From the NCBI RefSeq assembly GCF_030064895.1, contig NZ_JASJEB010000012.1, positions 1 through 64,000 of the forward strand: a DNA stretch of 64,000 nucleotides, written 5' to 3'. This document shows positions 1 to 9,424 of this stretch, piece by piece; position 1 is the stretch's first letter, and each line of letters starts with the position of its first letter. The stretch is from Crocosphaera sp. Its GTDB lineage: Bacteria > Cyanobacteriota > Cyanobacteriia > Cyanobacteriales > Microcystaceae. The notes under the pieces were generated by a model. That model was not told where the DNA came from. It saw only the letters and a program-made list of their open reading frames with translations, and ran no database searches. Position numbers and translations under genes: made by a program.

Positions 1-365
1 TATCATTTATCATTCGTTTGGAAGTAGGCTTGAAACCTCTCCCAAACTTCTTTCTCCCTAAAGGGAGAGGCTTGAAACCAAAATGTTCAATGTTTAATGT
101 TCAATGTTCAATGTTTGGTAAATGGTTAATTTCCTGTTCTCCCCAAGACGCTCTGACTAAGAAATGACGCAAACTATGGTAAGAGACATCGGAAAAAGTT
201 AAAGATTTTTAGGAAAATCTAGGGAAAATCCTTAAGTGACCTTGAGGAAATCCAGAAATTCTCTTTAGAGTTTATACACTAAAGAAGGAAATAACTGAAC
301 CAGAGATCCTTAACTCAATATTCAGTCATTTCCGGTGTTAATGATTTTCTTAATCATCTCCTAAA
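1..365. other. Non-coding leader upstream of amt
   Basis: I see no gene in this stretch. It holds a short direct repeat (GGCTTGAAACC at 27-37 and 69-79) flanking an inverted CCTCTCCC/GGGAGAGG pair, then a heptamer tandem array (82-116). The amt promoter should lie in the remaining 200 bases. I looked for an NtcA site of the form GTA-N8-TAC, which would be expected for a nitrogen-regulated ammonium transporter, and did not find a clean one. Confidence 0.5.
82..116. repeat. Heptanucleotide tandem repeat AATGTTY x5
   Basis: Five back-to-back 7-mers alternate AATGTTC and AATGTTT. Short tandemly repeated repetitive (STRR) heptamers are known from cyanobacteria, and this is one of at least six such arrays of different sequence in the window. 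It lies about 250 bases upstream of amt. Confidence 0.8.
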
Positions 366-1862
366 ATGGTATCAACACGAACAAAAAAAGATGTCCCGGT
401 CTGGCAACCGTTAAAAACAATCGCCAGATCCTTCTCTCCATATTGGATTGCTTGTATTCCCTTAGCAGCTATTATTACTATTGTTTGGAATAAGGCTGTT
501 GTCGCTGAAAGTGTAGAAATCAACGTCCTAGAAGTTACTACGGAAAATGCTGACGCAGTTCTCCAACTACAAGGAACCCTCGACGCTATCTGGGTACTGA
601 TTGCAGCGATCCTCGTTATTTTCATGAATGCAGGTTTCGGGATGTTAGAAACCGGCTTTTGTCGTCACAAAAACGCCGTTAACATTCTCTCCAAAAACCT
701 GATTGTTTTTGCCCTAGCAACTCTCGCTTATTGGGCGATCGGTTATTCTCTAATGTTTGGCGGCCCTGAAAATCCCATTATTGGGTCTGGAGGATGGTTC
801 CTCAGTGGAGAACCGGCAACCTACGGACTCGACCCCTTCCCTGCTGGACTGCCTGTTTCCGTAGCCTTCTTGTTCCAAGCAGCTTTTGCTGGAACCGCAG
901 CCACCATCGTTTCTGGGGCAGTTGCCGAACGGATCAAGTTTAATGATTTCATAGTTTTCAGTTTATTGTTAGTAGGTATTTCCTATCCCATTACCGGCCA
1001 CTGGGTTTGGAGTGGCGGTTGGTTAGGAAGCCTTGGCTTTAGTGACTTTGCTGGCTCTACAGTGGTTCACTCCGTTGGGGGTTGGGCTGCACTGATGGGG
1101 GCAGCTATCCTCGGGCCTAGAATGAATAAATATATTGATGGTCGTCCCCAAGCGATTCCCGGCCACAATATGAGTATTGCAACTTTAGGCTGTCTCATTC
1201 TTTGGATCGGCTGGTTTGGGTTTAACCCAGGTTCTCAGTTAGCTGCTGATGAAGCTGTTCCTTACATTGCTGTTACAACCAACTTAGCGGCCGCTGCCGG
1301 TGGTGTTGCAGCTACTTTCGTCGCTTGGGTTAAAGACGGTAAACCCGACCTCTCCATGATTATCAATGGTATTTTAGCAGGATTAGTGGGTATTACGGCC
1401 GGTTGTGATGGGGTATCCTACTGGGGTGCTGTGATCATCGGTGCTGTTGCTGGTGTAATCGTTGTTTATTCTGTTAGCATTATTGATTCCGTTCTCAAAA
1501 TCGATGACCCCGTTGGAGCGATTTCTGTCCACTTAGTCAATGGTATCTGGGGAACCCTAGCAGTTGGCTTATTCAACACAGAAAGTGGCCTATTCTACGG
1601 TGGTGGTTTTGCTCAACTGGGAAGTCAAATCGTTGGTATTGTCGCCATTGGTGCATTTACAGCCATTTTCAGTGGCATTGTCTGGACGGCTCTCAAGGCA
1701 ACCATGGGTATCCGTGTGAGTGCTGAAGAAGAACTCGAGGGTTTGGATATTGGAGAACATGGAATGGAAGCTTATGCTGGTTTTGCTAAAGAAACCGATG
1801 GTTTTGGCGGTTCCGGTTCTTCTACGGTTAATGAAGATGTTACCACAGGGGCTGGAATTTAG
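366..1862 (+). CDS. amt: Ammonium transporter (Amt family)
   Basis: Inner-membrane channel for ammonium uptake. The 498-residue protein has about 11 membrane segments after an N-terminal extension of about 70 residues that contains a hydrophobic stretch (residues 25-45), which may be a signal peptide, as in other Amt proteins. The two pore histidines are visible: His235 in the VVHSVGG motif and His389 in ISVHLVNG. The cytoplasmic C-terminal tail (from about residue 440) is hydrophilic and glycine/serine rich at the end; in this family the tail gates the pore and contacts PII. The gene stands alone and ends at a strong hairpin terminator. No strong ribosome binding site precedes the ATG. Family assignment is secure; which paralog it is cannot be told. 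Confidence 0.96.
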   Translation: MVSTRTKKDVPVWQPLKTIARSFSPYWIACIPLAAIITIVWNKAVVAESVEINVLEVTTENADAVLQLQGTLDAIWVLIAAILVIFMNAGFGMLETGFCRHKNAVNILSKNLIVFALATLAYWAIGYSLMFGGPENPIIGSGGWFLSGEPATYGLDPFPAGLPVSVAFLFQAAFAGTAATIVSGAVAERIKFNDFIVFSLLLVGISYPITGHWVWSGGWLGSLGFSDFAGSTVVHSVGGWAALMGAAILGPRMNKYIDGRPQAIPGHNMSIATLGCLILWIGWFGFNPGSQLAADEAVPYIAVTTNLAAAAGGVAATFVAWVKDGKPDLSMIINGILAGLVGITAGCDGVSYWGAVIIGAVAGVIVVYSVSIIDSVLKIDDPVGAISVHLVNGIWGTLAVGLFNTESGLFYGGGFAQLGSQIVGIVAIGAFTAIFSGIVWTALKATMGIRVSAEEELEGLDIGEHGMEAYAGFAKETDGFGGSGSSTVNEDVTTGAGI

Positions 1863-1886
1863 TTAATTTAACCCTTAAAGTAACCT

Positions 1887-1915
1887 AAGTCCGCTATCAC
1901 TGCGGACTTTTTTTA
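1887..1915 (+). terminator. Rho-independent terminator of amt
   Basis: Perfect 8-bp stem AAGTCCGC / GCGGACTT with a 7-base loop, followed directly by a T run. It starts 25 bases after the amt stop codon. Confidence 0.9.
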
Positions 1916-2036
1916 TCAGAAATGTGGAAAGACAATTTAGCCGCGATAAATTCCCTGATGACAGCCAGAACAGGAGTTGTGTGACAAATTTTGCTATGAT
2001 AAAAAGTTGCTGGTAATTTGTAAAACTCCTGTGACT

Positions 2037-3221
2037 ATGAGTTTGAGTTGGATGCGTCGTGCTGATCGCCTAGAAGCTTTGCCTACCTATGTTTTTGCTA
2101 GATTAGATGAACTCAAAGCTAAGGCCAGAGAACAGGGATTAGATTTGATCGATTTAGGTATGGGAAACCCCGATGGTATGGCACCGCAACCTGTCATACA
2201 AGGGGCGATCGCTGCTTTACAGAAGCCTCAAACCCACGGTTATCCACCCTTTGAAGGAACGGCAAGTTTTCGGGAAGCTATTACCGCTTGGTATCGTCGC
2301 TGTTATCGGGTGGATCTCGACCCCAGTAGCGAGGCGTTACCTTTAATCGGCTCCAAAGAAGGGTTAGGCCATTTAGCCTTAGCTTACATCAATCCGGGGG
2401 ATGTTGTCTTAGTTCCTAGTCCTTCTTATCCAGCGCATTTTCGCGGGCCTTTAATTGCCGGGGCTGATCTTTATCCGCTTATTTTATCAGCCGAAAATGA
2501 CTGGTTAATTGATCTTTCTACTATCCCTGAAAATGTTGCTCAAGCAGCGAAAATTTTATACTTTAATTATCCCAATAATCCCACTACAGCAACCGCACCC
2601 AGAGCTTTTTTTGAAGAGATTATTCAGTGGGCAACCCATTACGAAATTATGTTAGTTCATGATTTATGTTATGCGGAATTAGCTTTTGATGGTTATCAAC
2701 CTACCAGTTTATTAGAAATTCCTGGGGGAAAAGAGATTGGTGTAGAATTTCATACCCTTTCTAAAACCTATAATATGGCTGGTTGGCGTGTGGGTTTTGT
2801 GGTAGGAAATTCGGAAATTATCCAGGGTTTAAGAACGTTAAAGACTAACCTAGATTATGGTATTTTTTCTGCGGTTCAAGCTGCTGCTGAGACTGCTTTA
2901 AACTTACCTCATAGTTATATTAAAAAAGTTCAAGAACGTTATCAAACGAGAAGAGATTTTTTGATTAAAGGGTTAGGAGAACTCGGCTGGAATATTAAAC
3001 CCTCTCAAGCAACTATGTATCTTTGGGTTCCTTGTCCCACTAATACTAATTCTACAGATTTTGCTCTTGATGTTTTGCAAAAAACGGGTATTGTTTTTAC
3101 TCCTGGAAATGCTTTTGGAGAAGGGGGTGAAGGGTATGTAAGAATTAGTTTAATTGCTGATTGTGATCTATTAGGAAAAGCGTTAAATCTTCTCAAGCAA
3201 GCAGGGATTTATTTTCAATAA
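2037..3221 (+). CDS. Class I/II PLP-dependent aminotransferase (aspartate/alanine type)
   Basis: Fold-type I aminotransferase of about 394 residues, likely transferring amino groups between an amino acid and a 2-oxo acid in the cytoplasm. The PLP-binding lysine is Lys243 in the motif HTLSKTYNMAGWR, and the substrate-binding arginine is probably in the late motif EGYVRISL. The frame is open back to 1977, but I choose the ATG at 2037 because the protein there begins MSLSWMRRADRLEALP, the usual start region of this family, and the 20 residues before it look unrelated. Substrate cannot be decided by eye: aspartate, alanine and LL-diaminopimelate aminotransferases are close relatives. It is a single gene, separate from the next aminotransferase by a repeat-rich gap. 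Confidence 0.88.
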   Translation: MSLSWMRRADRLEALPTYVFARLDELKAKAREQGLDLIDLGMGNPDGMAPQPVIQGAIAALQKPQTHGYPPFEGTASFREAITAWYRRCYRVDLDPSSEALPLIGSKEGLGHLALAYINPGDVVLVPSPSYPAHFRGPLIAGADLYPLILSAENDWLIDLSTIPENVAQAAKILYFNYPNNPTTATAPRAFFEEIIQWATHYEIMLVHDLCYAELAFDGYQPTSLLEIPGGKEIGVEFHTLSKTYNMAGWRVGFVVGNSEIIQGLRTLKTNLDYGIFSAVQAAAETALNLPHSYIKKVQERYQTRRDFLIKGLGELGWNIKPSQATMYLWVPCPTNTNSTDFALDVLQKTGIVFTPGNAFGEGGEGYVRISLIADCDLLGKALNLLKQAGIYFQ

Positions 3222-3405
3222 TAAATAATTACTTTATTGGAGAGATTTAAAATAAGTCTCGATGTATTTGGATCAGTACCTGCTCCAAAACTAAGAGATG
3301 GTTGGTACAAAAGCTCTATAATATTAACTTTACTTTAATTTTTCATGATATCAAATACTAATATAGTGTAGAAAAACATCAGAGAATAGTATGAATATGT
3401 CTTAA

Positions 3406-3516
3406 TATAGCCTTTCTCGGACTCATGAGGTAAACCTAATATCTAACTCCGAACTCCGAACTCCGAACTCCTAAAACTAGAAAACTCTGTACCTCACAAG
3501 TATGAGAATTGCTATA
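3406..3516. mobile_element. MITE-like element, TATAGC ends, 111 bp
   Basis: The 27-base ends (3406-3432 and 3490-3516) are imperfect inverted repeats; both begin TATAGC and end TGAGGTA when read inward. The outer TA on each side is consistent with a TA target duplication as made by IS630/Tc1-mariner type transposases. No reading frame lies inside. The core contains three CTCCGAA heptamers. Confidence 0.75.
3447..3471. repeat. Heptanucleotide tandem repeat CTCCGAA x3.5
   Basis: Three complete CTCCGAA units plus a partial fourth, inside the MITE-like element at 3406-3516. Confidence 0.8.
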
Positions 3517-3540
3517 TATAGCTTTTACAGTTGAGTCGTG

Positions 3541-3595
3541 AACAGTGTAACACAAGCAGGATAATGGTTATAGCTTAGAAAGCTGTGTTACTGTT
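3541..3595. repeat. Inverted repeat of the GTGTAACA/TGTGTTAC family (copy 1)
   Basis: Left arm AACAGTGTAACACAAGC and right arm GCTGTGTTACTGTT form a hairpin with small bulges. A second copy with the same right arm lies at 6685-6762. Both copies end shortly upstream of a start codon (76 and 21 bases), in the same orientation to the gene. Confidence 0.7.
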
Positions 3596-3670
3596 TGTCT
3601 ATTAAATGTAAATACTATAGAGACTCAAAAAATTTGATAAAATATTCCTACTATTTAACCATAAGTTAAC

Positions 3671-4789
3671 ATGACTATTCCTTTTCAACCCCAACCCTTA
3701 AACATTCCTCCCCGTTTACTTCTGGGTCCTGGTCCATCTAATGCTAACCCCCGTATTTTATCAGCAATGAGCCTTCCTCCTATTGGCCATCTTGATCCCT
3801 TTTATTTACAAATGATGGACGAGATCCAAACTTTATTACGGTATGTGTGGCAAACTGAAAATGATTTAACCATCTCTATTAGTGGAACAGGAAGCGCGGG
3901 AATGGAGGCCAGTTTAGCTAATGTGGTTGAACCTGGAGATGTGGTATTAATAGGGGTGATGGGTTATTTTGGTAACCGTTTAGTAGATATGGCCACCCGT
4001 TATGGTGCAGATGTTAGAAAAATAAGTAAACCTTGGGGCGAAAATTTTAGTTTAGCAGAATTAAAAGAAGCATTAGAAACCCATAAACCTGCTATTTTAG
4101 CGTTAGTTAATGCAGAGACTTCTACTGGGGTCAGACAACCCTTAGAAGGGGTAGGGGAGTTGTGTCGAGAACATAATTGTTTATTATTAGTTGATGCAGT
4201 TACCAGTTTAGGAGGAGTTCCTTTTTATGCGGATCAATGGGGTGTTGATTTAGCTTATAGTTGTAGTCAGAAAGGGTTAGGTTGTCCCCCCGGACTTTCA
4301 CCTTTTACTATGAGCGATCGTGCTTGGGAAAAGTTGCAAAAACGTACCACTCCAGTGTCTAATTGGTATTTAGATATGAACCTCTTAAATCAATATTGGG
4401 GAGAACCCAGAAAATACCATCATACTGCTCCTTGTAACATGAATTATGGCTTAAGAGAAGCATTATCTTTGATCGTAGAAGAAGGAATCGAAAATAGTTG
4501 GCAACGACATCAAAAAAATGCAGAATTATTATGGGAAGGGTTAGAAAAGTTAGGCTTAGTTTGTCATGTAAAAAAACAGTTTCGTTTACCAACTTTAACT
4601 ACCGTTCGTATTCCTGAAGGGGTTAACGGAAAAGCAGTTTCTAGTTATATTTTAAAAGAGTACAATATCGAGATTGGAGGAGGTTTAGGTGAATTAGCTG
4701 GGAAGGTTTGGCGCATCGGTTTAATGGGTTATAATTCTCGCCCAGAAAATGTTTTATTATTGTTAGAAGCTTTAAATAAAGTTTTATAA
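3671..4789 (+). CDS. Class V aminotransferase (alanine-glyoxylate / serine-pyruvate type)
   Basis: PLP enzyme of 372 residues of the small class V aminotransferase group. It shows the family start (PPRLLLGPGPSNANPRIL), the glycine-rich SGTGSAGMEA segment, the DAVTSLGG aspartate that holds the PLP ring nitrogen, and the Schiff-base lysine Lys201 in SCSQKGLGCPPG. In cyanobacteria such enzymes convert glyoxylate to glycine in photorespiration; a second annotation seen for close relatives is soluble hydrogenase small subunit, which is historical. Length is near the family norm (about 380). The fold and PLP role are secure; exact amino donor is an inference. Confidence 0.88.
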   Translation: MTIPFQPQPLNIPPRLLLGPGPSNANPRILSAMSLPPIGHLDPFYLQMMDEIQTLLRYVWQTENDLTISISGTGSAGMEASLANVVEPGDVVLIGVMGYFGNRLVDMATRYGADVRKISKPWGENFSLAELKEALETHKPAILALVNAETSTGVRQPLEGVGELCREHNCLLLVDAVTSLGGVPFYADQWGVDLAYSCSQKGLGCPPGLSPFTMSDRAWEKLQKRTTPVSNWYLDMNLLNQYWGEPRKYHHTAPCNMNYGLREALSLIVEEGIENSWQRHQKNAELLWEGLEKLGLVCHVKKQFRLPTLTTVRIPEGVNGKAVSSYILKEYNIEIGGGLGELAGKVWRIGLMGYNSRPENVLLLLEALNKVL

Positions 4790-4810
4790 CTTTCTAATCT
4801 TTCAAAAATC

Positions 4811-4939
4811 TAAGTAGTCGGACATAAATATAGTTAACTGTCTTAAGAAATGTAAATAAGCGGTAACCCCTATCCCTGCTCCCTTCTCCCCGCTCCCCCG
4901 CTCACTTTGCAGTAACGTTTATTTTTGTCCAGGTACTTA
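4811..4939. mobile_element. MITE-like inverted-repeat element, family C
   Basis: The right end (4913-4939, read on the minus strand as AGTACCTGGACAAAAATAAA and onward) is matched in inverted form, imperfectly, by the left end starting at 4812 (AAGTAGTCGGACATAAATAT). A 25-base copy of the same end sequence occurs on the plus strand at 36100-36124. The interior is pyrimidine-rich with a roughly 7-base period. It fills most of the gap between two genes. Confidence 0.6.
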
Positions 4940-5011
4940 GTATGGTGTGTGATTTTTTTGAGTTAAGTGGGAATAATCATAGTAAACAGTAAGTTAAACT
5001 TGTGAAATTCT

Positions 5012-6523
5012 ATGAATATAACAACCCAGACTGATACCAGTTTGATCACTTTTTTTCTCAACACTCGTCTAGACTGTATTTCTGCAACTGTTTCTGAAGT
5101 CTCTGTCAAAGACAATTTTCTGATGATCATGATAGAATCCATTGATATCCCTGATCAAGAAAAATCAATAAAAATCATCCAAGAAAATTGTTTTAAACTC
5201 AACCTTAAATCCGTAGAAAGGGTAAAAGTTTATGGAAAAAAACAAGGAAATACTCTACCCGACTGGGATCAAGAATTGGGTTTAAAATTATCAACAACAC
5301 AGACAACGACTTCCCAAAATCTTATTCACACACCTTCCCCAAAAAAGCATAAAAATCAGAATATTTCTGCAACAACGACCGATTATGTAGAGGATTCTCA
5401 AAAGTCTTGGTGGCATTCTATCACTCAAACCGCAACATCTACAAGTAATGCGATCGGTGGTGCGATGACACAAGCAGGAGGTGTCATAGCTGATAATGCT
5501 ATGGAAATTGGCAAAACAGTAGCAGATACTACCGTCAATGCAGGATCAGCAATGGGAAAGGCAGCTTTATCAATACCAGGTGGTGTTGGTTATTTATACG
5601 ATGTAGTCAGCAACAATCCTCAACTCCAAGAATTAACAAAAGGATGTAAAATTGATTGGTTAGTTGCAATTATTGAAAACGTTGATGTCGTTAAAGCAGA
5701 GACAGAAGTTAAACAATTAAAAGAAAAATATCCTCATGAAACCTCATCTGAAATTGCTCATCGTATTATCGTAGATAAAGCAATATATTCAGGTGGGACA
5801 GGATTAATGAGTAGTCTAGTTCCGGGTGTTGCTGCTGCCATGTTTGCTGTAGATTTAGCAGCAACGACTTTGTTACAAGCAGAAATGGTTTGTCAGATAG
5901 CTTGTGCTTATGGTTTAGACTTAGAAGATAGTGCAAGAAAAGGAGAAATTTTATCAATTTTTGGCTTAGCTTTAGGAGGGAGTCAAGCAGCTAAATTAGG
6001 TGGAAAATATGCTCTTAAAGCAGGATTAGGATTCTTAAGAAATATTCCTGCTGCTGGTGCTGTAATTGGAGCAAGTACCAATGCGCTTATCATTTACGCT
6101 TTAGGACATAGTGCTTGTCAATTTTATGAAGCACAATTTAATCCTTTAGAAATAGAAGCAACCCTTGAACAAATGCAATTGGAAGGAACAGAATATCTTC
6201 AAAAAGCTATTACTCAAGAAGTAATTATGGATCAAGTTTTAGTTCATCTATTTTTAGCTGGTAATCCTCAAATAACACAAGAAAAAATGCTTCCAGAATT
6301 ACAAACTTTGAATCTTAGCCCTGCTTCTTTAGAAAGCATTACCCAAAATTTACATAATCCGCCTTCTTTAGAGCATTTACTGTCACAATTAAATCAAGAT
6401 TTTGCTGTTGCATTACTTGCTCAATGTGAAAAAGTTGCTAAATTAGATGGAGTGATTACCCTAGAAGAATTGGCTATCATCAAAATAATAGCTAATCATT
6501 TTAATTTGCCCATAAATTTATAA
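5012..6523 (+). CDS. EcsC-like protein with C-terminal TerB-like segment
   Basis: A 503-residue protein I recognise only in part. Residues 1-125 are polar with no clear domain. Residues 130-190 are rich in Gly/Ala/Thr (GGAMTQAGGVIADNAMEIGK). Residues 200-370 contain the hydrophobic, glycine-rich helices typical of EcsC-like proteins (GLMSSLVPGVAAAMFAVD, then the aqueous ...AYGLDLEDSARKGEILSIF segment), and probably associate with the membrane. The last 45 residues (LLAQCEKVAKLDGVITLEEL) resemble the start of a TerB-type helical domain. It is transcribed alone. The EcsC assignment is family resemblance, the function is unknown, and I do not propose one. Confidence 0.55.
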   Translation: MNITTQTDTSLITFFLNTRLDCISATVSEVSVKDNFLMIMIESIDIPDQEKSIKIIQENCFKLNLKSVERVKVYGKKQGNTLPDWDQELGLKLSTTQTTTSQNLIHTPSPKKHKNQNISATTTDYVEDSQKSWWHSITQTATSTSNAIGGAMTQAGGVIADNAMEIGKTVADTTVNAGSAMGKAALSIPGGVGYLYDVVSNNPQLQELTKGCKIDWLVAIIENVDVVKAETEVKQLKEKYPHETSSEIAHRIIVDKAIYSGGTGLMSSLVPGVAAAMFAVDLAATTLLQAEMVCQIACAYGLDLEDSARKGEILSIFGLALGGSQAAKLGGKYALKAGLGFLRNIPAAGAVIGASTNALIIYALGHSACQFYEAQFNPLEIEATLEQMQLEGTEYLQKAITQEVIMDQVLVHLFLAGNPQITQEKMLPELQTLNLSPASLESITQNLHNPPSLEHLLSQLNQDFAVALLAQCEKVAKLDGVITLEELAIIKIIANHFNLPINL

Positions 6524-6684
6524 AATAGTATTGGCGATCACTAATTAATGTAAGGGGGGAGAATAGATTAATTTAACAGATTTGTTAAAATTATGACTTC
6601 CCTAAAAAAACGGTACACTTTTTTATATCTAGCAACGATTTAATAATTGATGTTTGATAATAGAGAGTTTACATTTTAGTATTC

Positions 6685-6762
6685 AATAGTGTAACATAGG
6701 CATTACTTCTACACGATCAGTACAAGAAAGATTTTTACATCCTAGAAGGCTGTGTTACTGTT
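6685..6762. repeat. Inverted repeat of the GTGTAACA/TGTGTTAC family (copy 2)
   Basis: The left arm reads AATAGTGTAACATAGGC and the right arm GGCTGTGTTACTGTT. The right arm and the TAGAA before it match copy 1 at 3541-3595, while the loop is different and longer. It ends 21 bases before the start codon of the methyltransferase gene, so it should be part of that mRNA leader or promoter. Confidence 0.7.
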
Positions 6763-6782
6763 TATTAATATATATTCAGAAG

Positions 6783-7655
6783 ATGTTAACTAAAACCTTC
6801 ATACCTAAACTAACTGATGATGGATCTTATACCTTCTTTTCCGATGAGTTTGAAGAGTTATTTCATTCCCATTCAGGAGCAAAACAAGAAGCAAAATATA
6901 AATTTATTGAACCTTGTAAAATAAAAGAAAAAGTAACTATTAAAAATACAATAAGAATACTTGATATTTGTTACGGATTAGGTTATAATACAGCAGTTGC
7001 TTTAGAAAATGTTTGGTCAATTAATCCTAAGATAAAAGTAGAACTATTTGCCCTAGAAAAGGACATAAATGTACCCTTGCAAACTATAAATTCTAACTTG
7101 TTAGATAATTTTTCAGATAATGTTATTGATAACTTAAAAGGTTTAGCAAACCATCAAAAAATCAAAAATAATCGTTTAAATGCTCAACTATTACTAGGAG
7201 ATGCAAGACAAACAATAAAAACAATAATTAATCAAACATTTCTAGCAGATGCTATATTTTTAGACCCATTTTCTCCTCCAAAATGTCCTCAACTGTGGAC
7301 AGTAGAATTCATAAAATTAGTATCTCAATGTTTAGGAAAAGATGGACATCTGGCAACTTATTCCTGTGCAGCTTCAGTGAGAACTGCTTTACAATTAGCA
7401 GGGTTAAAAATAGGAGCAACTAGAAGTGTAGGAAGGCGATCGCCTGGAACTATTGCTAACTGGAAAGGTAATAATTTACCTCCAATATCTCAACAGGAAA
7501 AAGAACATCTACAAACCCGTGCAGCTATTCCTTACCGAGATCCTAACCTAACAGATATGGCGGAAACAATTAAAACTAGAAGAGAAAAAGAACAAAGTAA
7601 AAGTGATTTAGAATCTAGTAGTCACTGGAAAAAAAGATGGTTAAATAATGGATAA
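6783..7655 (+). CDS. MnmD-like SAM-dependent methyltransferase (tRNA U34 modification)
   Basis: A 290-residue protein of the MnmC methyltransferase-domain family without the FAD oxidase half, so of the free-standing MnmD type. It begins FIPKLTDDGSYTFFSDEFEELFHSHSGA, the family's N-terminal hallmark. The SAM loop DICYGLGYNT lies near residue 60 and the catalytic-region motif DPFSPPKCPQLWT near residue 160. In the family this domain methylates the aminomethyl group of wobble uridine 34 in some tRNAs. The C-terminal 50 residues are charged and probably flexible. Codon use is very AT-rich, like its surroundings. The family is secure; activity on tRNA is by homology. Confidence 0.82.
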   Translation: MLTKTFIPKLTDDGSYTFFSDEFEELFHSHSGAKQEAKYKFIEPCKIKEKVTIKNTIRILDICYGLGYNTAVALENVWSINPKIKVELFALEKDINVPLQTINSNLLDNFSDNVIDNLKGLANHQKIKNNRLNAQLLLGDARQTIKTIINQTFLADAIFLDPFSPPKCPQLWTVEFIKLVSQCLGKDGHLATYSCAASVRTALQLAGLKIGATRSVGRRSPGTIANWKGNNLPPISQQEKEHLQTRAAIPYRDPNLTDMAETIKTRREKEQSKSDLESSSHWKKRWLNNG

Positions 7656-7671
7656 TTAAGTTGATAGAAAA

Positions 7672-7699
7672 AACTGGTAACTGGTAACTGATAACTGAA
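7672..7699. repeat. Heptanucleotide tandem repeat AACTGGT x4
   Basis: Four 7-base units (AACTGGT, AACTGGT, AACTGAT, AACTGAA) fill the gap between the stop codons of two convergent genes. Confidence 0.8.
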
Positions 7700-7981
7700 T
7701 TAACTCCAGTCTTGTCCACCTTCTCCAGAAGACTTTTTATAAACCTTTCCTTTTTGGTGAAGCTGACGAGTTTTCTCGAATAATTCTGCTTCCGTTAACT
7801 CCCATTGTTCTAAAATTAAATCTAAATCTTGGGTTAATTGTCGGGCCCCAGGAAAATTACCATAACGAATACGAAGTCTAGCTAATTCCGCTAAATTATA
7901 GTCAGTGGGGTCAGCTACTAATAACTCATTAACAATAACGCGATCGCTTTTTTCTTGGGGATGCTTTTGATCTTGCGCCAT
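7700..7981 (-). CDS. DUF3288 family protein
   Basis: A soluble 93-residue protein that matches the cyanobacterial DUF3288 pattern (DQKHPQEKSDRVIVNELL, then PTDYNLAELARLRIRYGNFPGA). No catalytic motif, signal peptide or membrane segment is visible; it is predicted largely helical. It starts four bases after the stop codon of the WD40 gene on the same strand, so the two are almost surely one transcript. Function is unknown. Confidence 0.75.
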   Translation of the reverse strand: MAQDQKHPQEKSDRVIVNELLVADPTDYNLAELARLRIRYGNFPGARQLTQDLDLILEQWELTEAELFEKTRQLHQKGKVYKKSSGEGGQDWS

Positions 7982-7984
7982 ATA

Positions 7985-9070
7985 TCAAAAAGTGCGACGT
8001 AATTTTAGAGATTCATAAAAAGCAGGAGAAATCTCCCAGAGATTAACCACTCTGTCAAATCCACCAGAAGCTAAATATTGTCCATCAGGACTAAAAGCAA
8101 TGACATTAACTCGATCGCTATGCTCTTGAAAATGCCGTAATAAGCGGCCAGTTTGCGCATTCCATAACCTAATCCCATCATGACCCGCACTAGCTAAAAC
8201 TTGACCATTAGGACTAAGGGCCATCGCTTGAATTGGGCCTCTATGACCAGTCCAAGTATCCAATAAATCCCCTGTTGCCAAATCCCAGACCTTAATAGTG
8301 CGATCGCGACTTGCAGTAATTAAGCGTTTTTGGTCAGAAGTAATGACCAAACCAGAAATAGTTTGAGAATGTGCGTTAAACTCTGAGACAACTGTTTTAT
8401 CCCTTAAATTCCAAAATCTAACAATTCCTTGATTATCTCCACTAGCAACTAAAAATCCGTTAGGGTGTATTGCCAAAGCGTGAGCAGGTATACCAAAATC
8501 TTCCAGTTGATAGAGAAAACGAGGTGGTTCCAAGGTCCAAACGCGAATCCCATCCAAAGCACCCGTTACCACTAGCTGACTATCAGGTGTTACCACTAAA
8601 TCTAAAACATGGCTGTAATGTTCAAAAGAAGTTACCTTACTATCTCTTTCTGGCCAAACCCAGAAGTGAATATCAGAGTCTTCCCCACTACTGACTAAAG
8701 TTTGACCATTAGGGGAAACTTCTAGGGTTAAAATTGCGGAACTCTGAGTGCGCAGGGTATTAATTTCATGTCCATCTTGAATAGACCAAAATTTCAAAAA
8801 AGGTTCATTACTGCTTCCACCACTGATCACCGTCCTTCCATTCGGACTGAACGCCAAAGAGCGAATGGGAGTAGTATGGCCTGTTAAACGATGTTTAAAG
8901 CGTATTCCTAAGTTAACCACGGGAATTTTTTGCTCAGATAAGGCTTCTCGTTGTTGACGAATTAACTGAGCATGACTAGGAAGTGTCCAGCCTTGTCCTA
9001 AAACAACTAACGTCATTAAGATGAGTTTTAGGGTTGTGATTAGCTGCTTTTGCTTTTTCTGATCCTTCAT
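7985..9070 (-). CDS. Exported WD40-repeat protein
   Basis: A 361-residue protein with an N-terminal signal sequence (residues 10-34, ending THAQ-like SHAQ) followed by seven WD40 repeats, from about residue 57 to 350, enough for one closed beta-propeller. Repeat marks such as SPNGQTLVSSGEDSDIHFW and SRDRTIKVWDLATGD are clear. It is probably periplasmic and serves as a binding scaffold; no enzyme domain is attached. It is followed directly by the DUF3288 gene in one operon. The partner is unknown. Confidence 0.85.
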   Translation of the reverse strand: MKDQKKQKQLITTLKLILMTLVVLGQGWTLPSHAQLIRQQREALSEQKIPVVNLGIRFKHRLTGHTTPIRSLAFSPNGRTVISGGSSNEPFLKFWSIQDGHEINTLRTQSSAILTLEVSPNGQTLVSSGEDSDIHFWVWPERDSKVTSFEHYSHVLDLVVTPDSQLVVTGALDGIRVWTLEPPRFLYQLEDFGIPAHALAIHPNGFLVASGDNQGIVRFWNLRDKTVVSEFNAHSQTISGLVITSDQKRLITASRDRTIKVWDLATGDLLDTWTGHRGPIQAMALSPNGQVLASAGHDGIRLWNAQTGRLLRHFQEHSDRVNVIAFSPDGQYLASGGFDRVVNLWEISPAFYESLKLRRTF

Positions 9071-9136
9071 CGGATAATAAGGGCTTTTATGGTGTAATTT
9101 TTTAGCCCTATTGTATCGACTTTGCCAATTTCTTGC

Positions 9137-9424
9137 TTAGCGACGATATTTCTCATGGGTTAATAAAGGCAAAGGGACATTAGAAGAACTAGGAGGAAGA
9201 TAGCGTCTAGGTTTATTCTCTGTGATAATCGGCTGCGCTTTTTGTACTTGCCACCAGCGTAAAATAATGGAAACAGAGACAATCAACAATCCGAAGGAGA
9301 ATAAAGACCCGCTTTGACCAACCCCTCCCATCACCGCATCTACAGCCCCCACAACTAGAATAAAACTAGAAATGGGTTCTTTGCGATAAAGGGTTCTGAG
9401 AACACGAGGCAATAAAATCTTCAT
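9137..9424 (-). CDS. Small membrane protein of unknown function
   Basis: A 95-residue protein with two hydrophobic segments (about residues 17-35 and 40-58) and a basic, proline-rich C-terminal tail (NKPRRYLPPSSSNVP, ending HEKYRR). The tail is probably cytoplasmic. It lies 66 bases upstream of the WD40 gene on the same strand and may be cotranscribed. I do not recognise the family. Confidence 0.6.
   Translation of the reverse strand: MKILLPRVLRTLYRKEPISSFILVVGAVDAVMGGVGQSGSLFSFGLLIVSVSIILRWWQVQKAQPIITENKPRRYLPPSSSNVPLPLLTHEKYRR

Larger units (their letters stand above)
3222..3670. other. Repeat-rich intergenic region
   Basis: 449 bases without a gene. It holds a MITE-like inverted-repeat element (3406-3516) with a heptamer array inside, then a second, shorter inverted repeat (3541-3595). 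The promoter of the following aminotransferase must lie in or after these. Confidence 0.7.

Noticed and set aside
1-365. NtcA site upstream of amt
   Set aside because: No GTA-N8-TAC match with a properly placed -10 was found.
8470-8694. 74-codon plus-strand frame inside the WD40 gene
   Set aside because: It is a shadow of the WD40 repeats read on the other strand.
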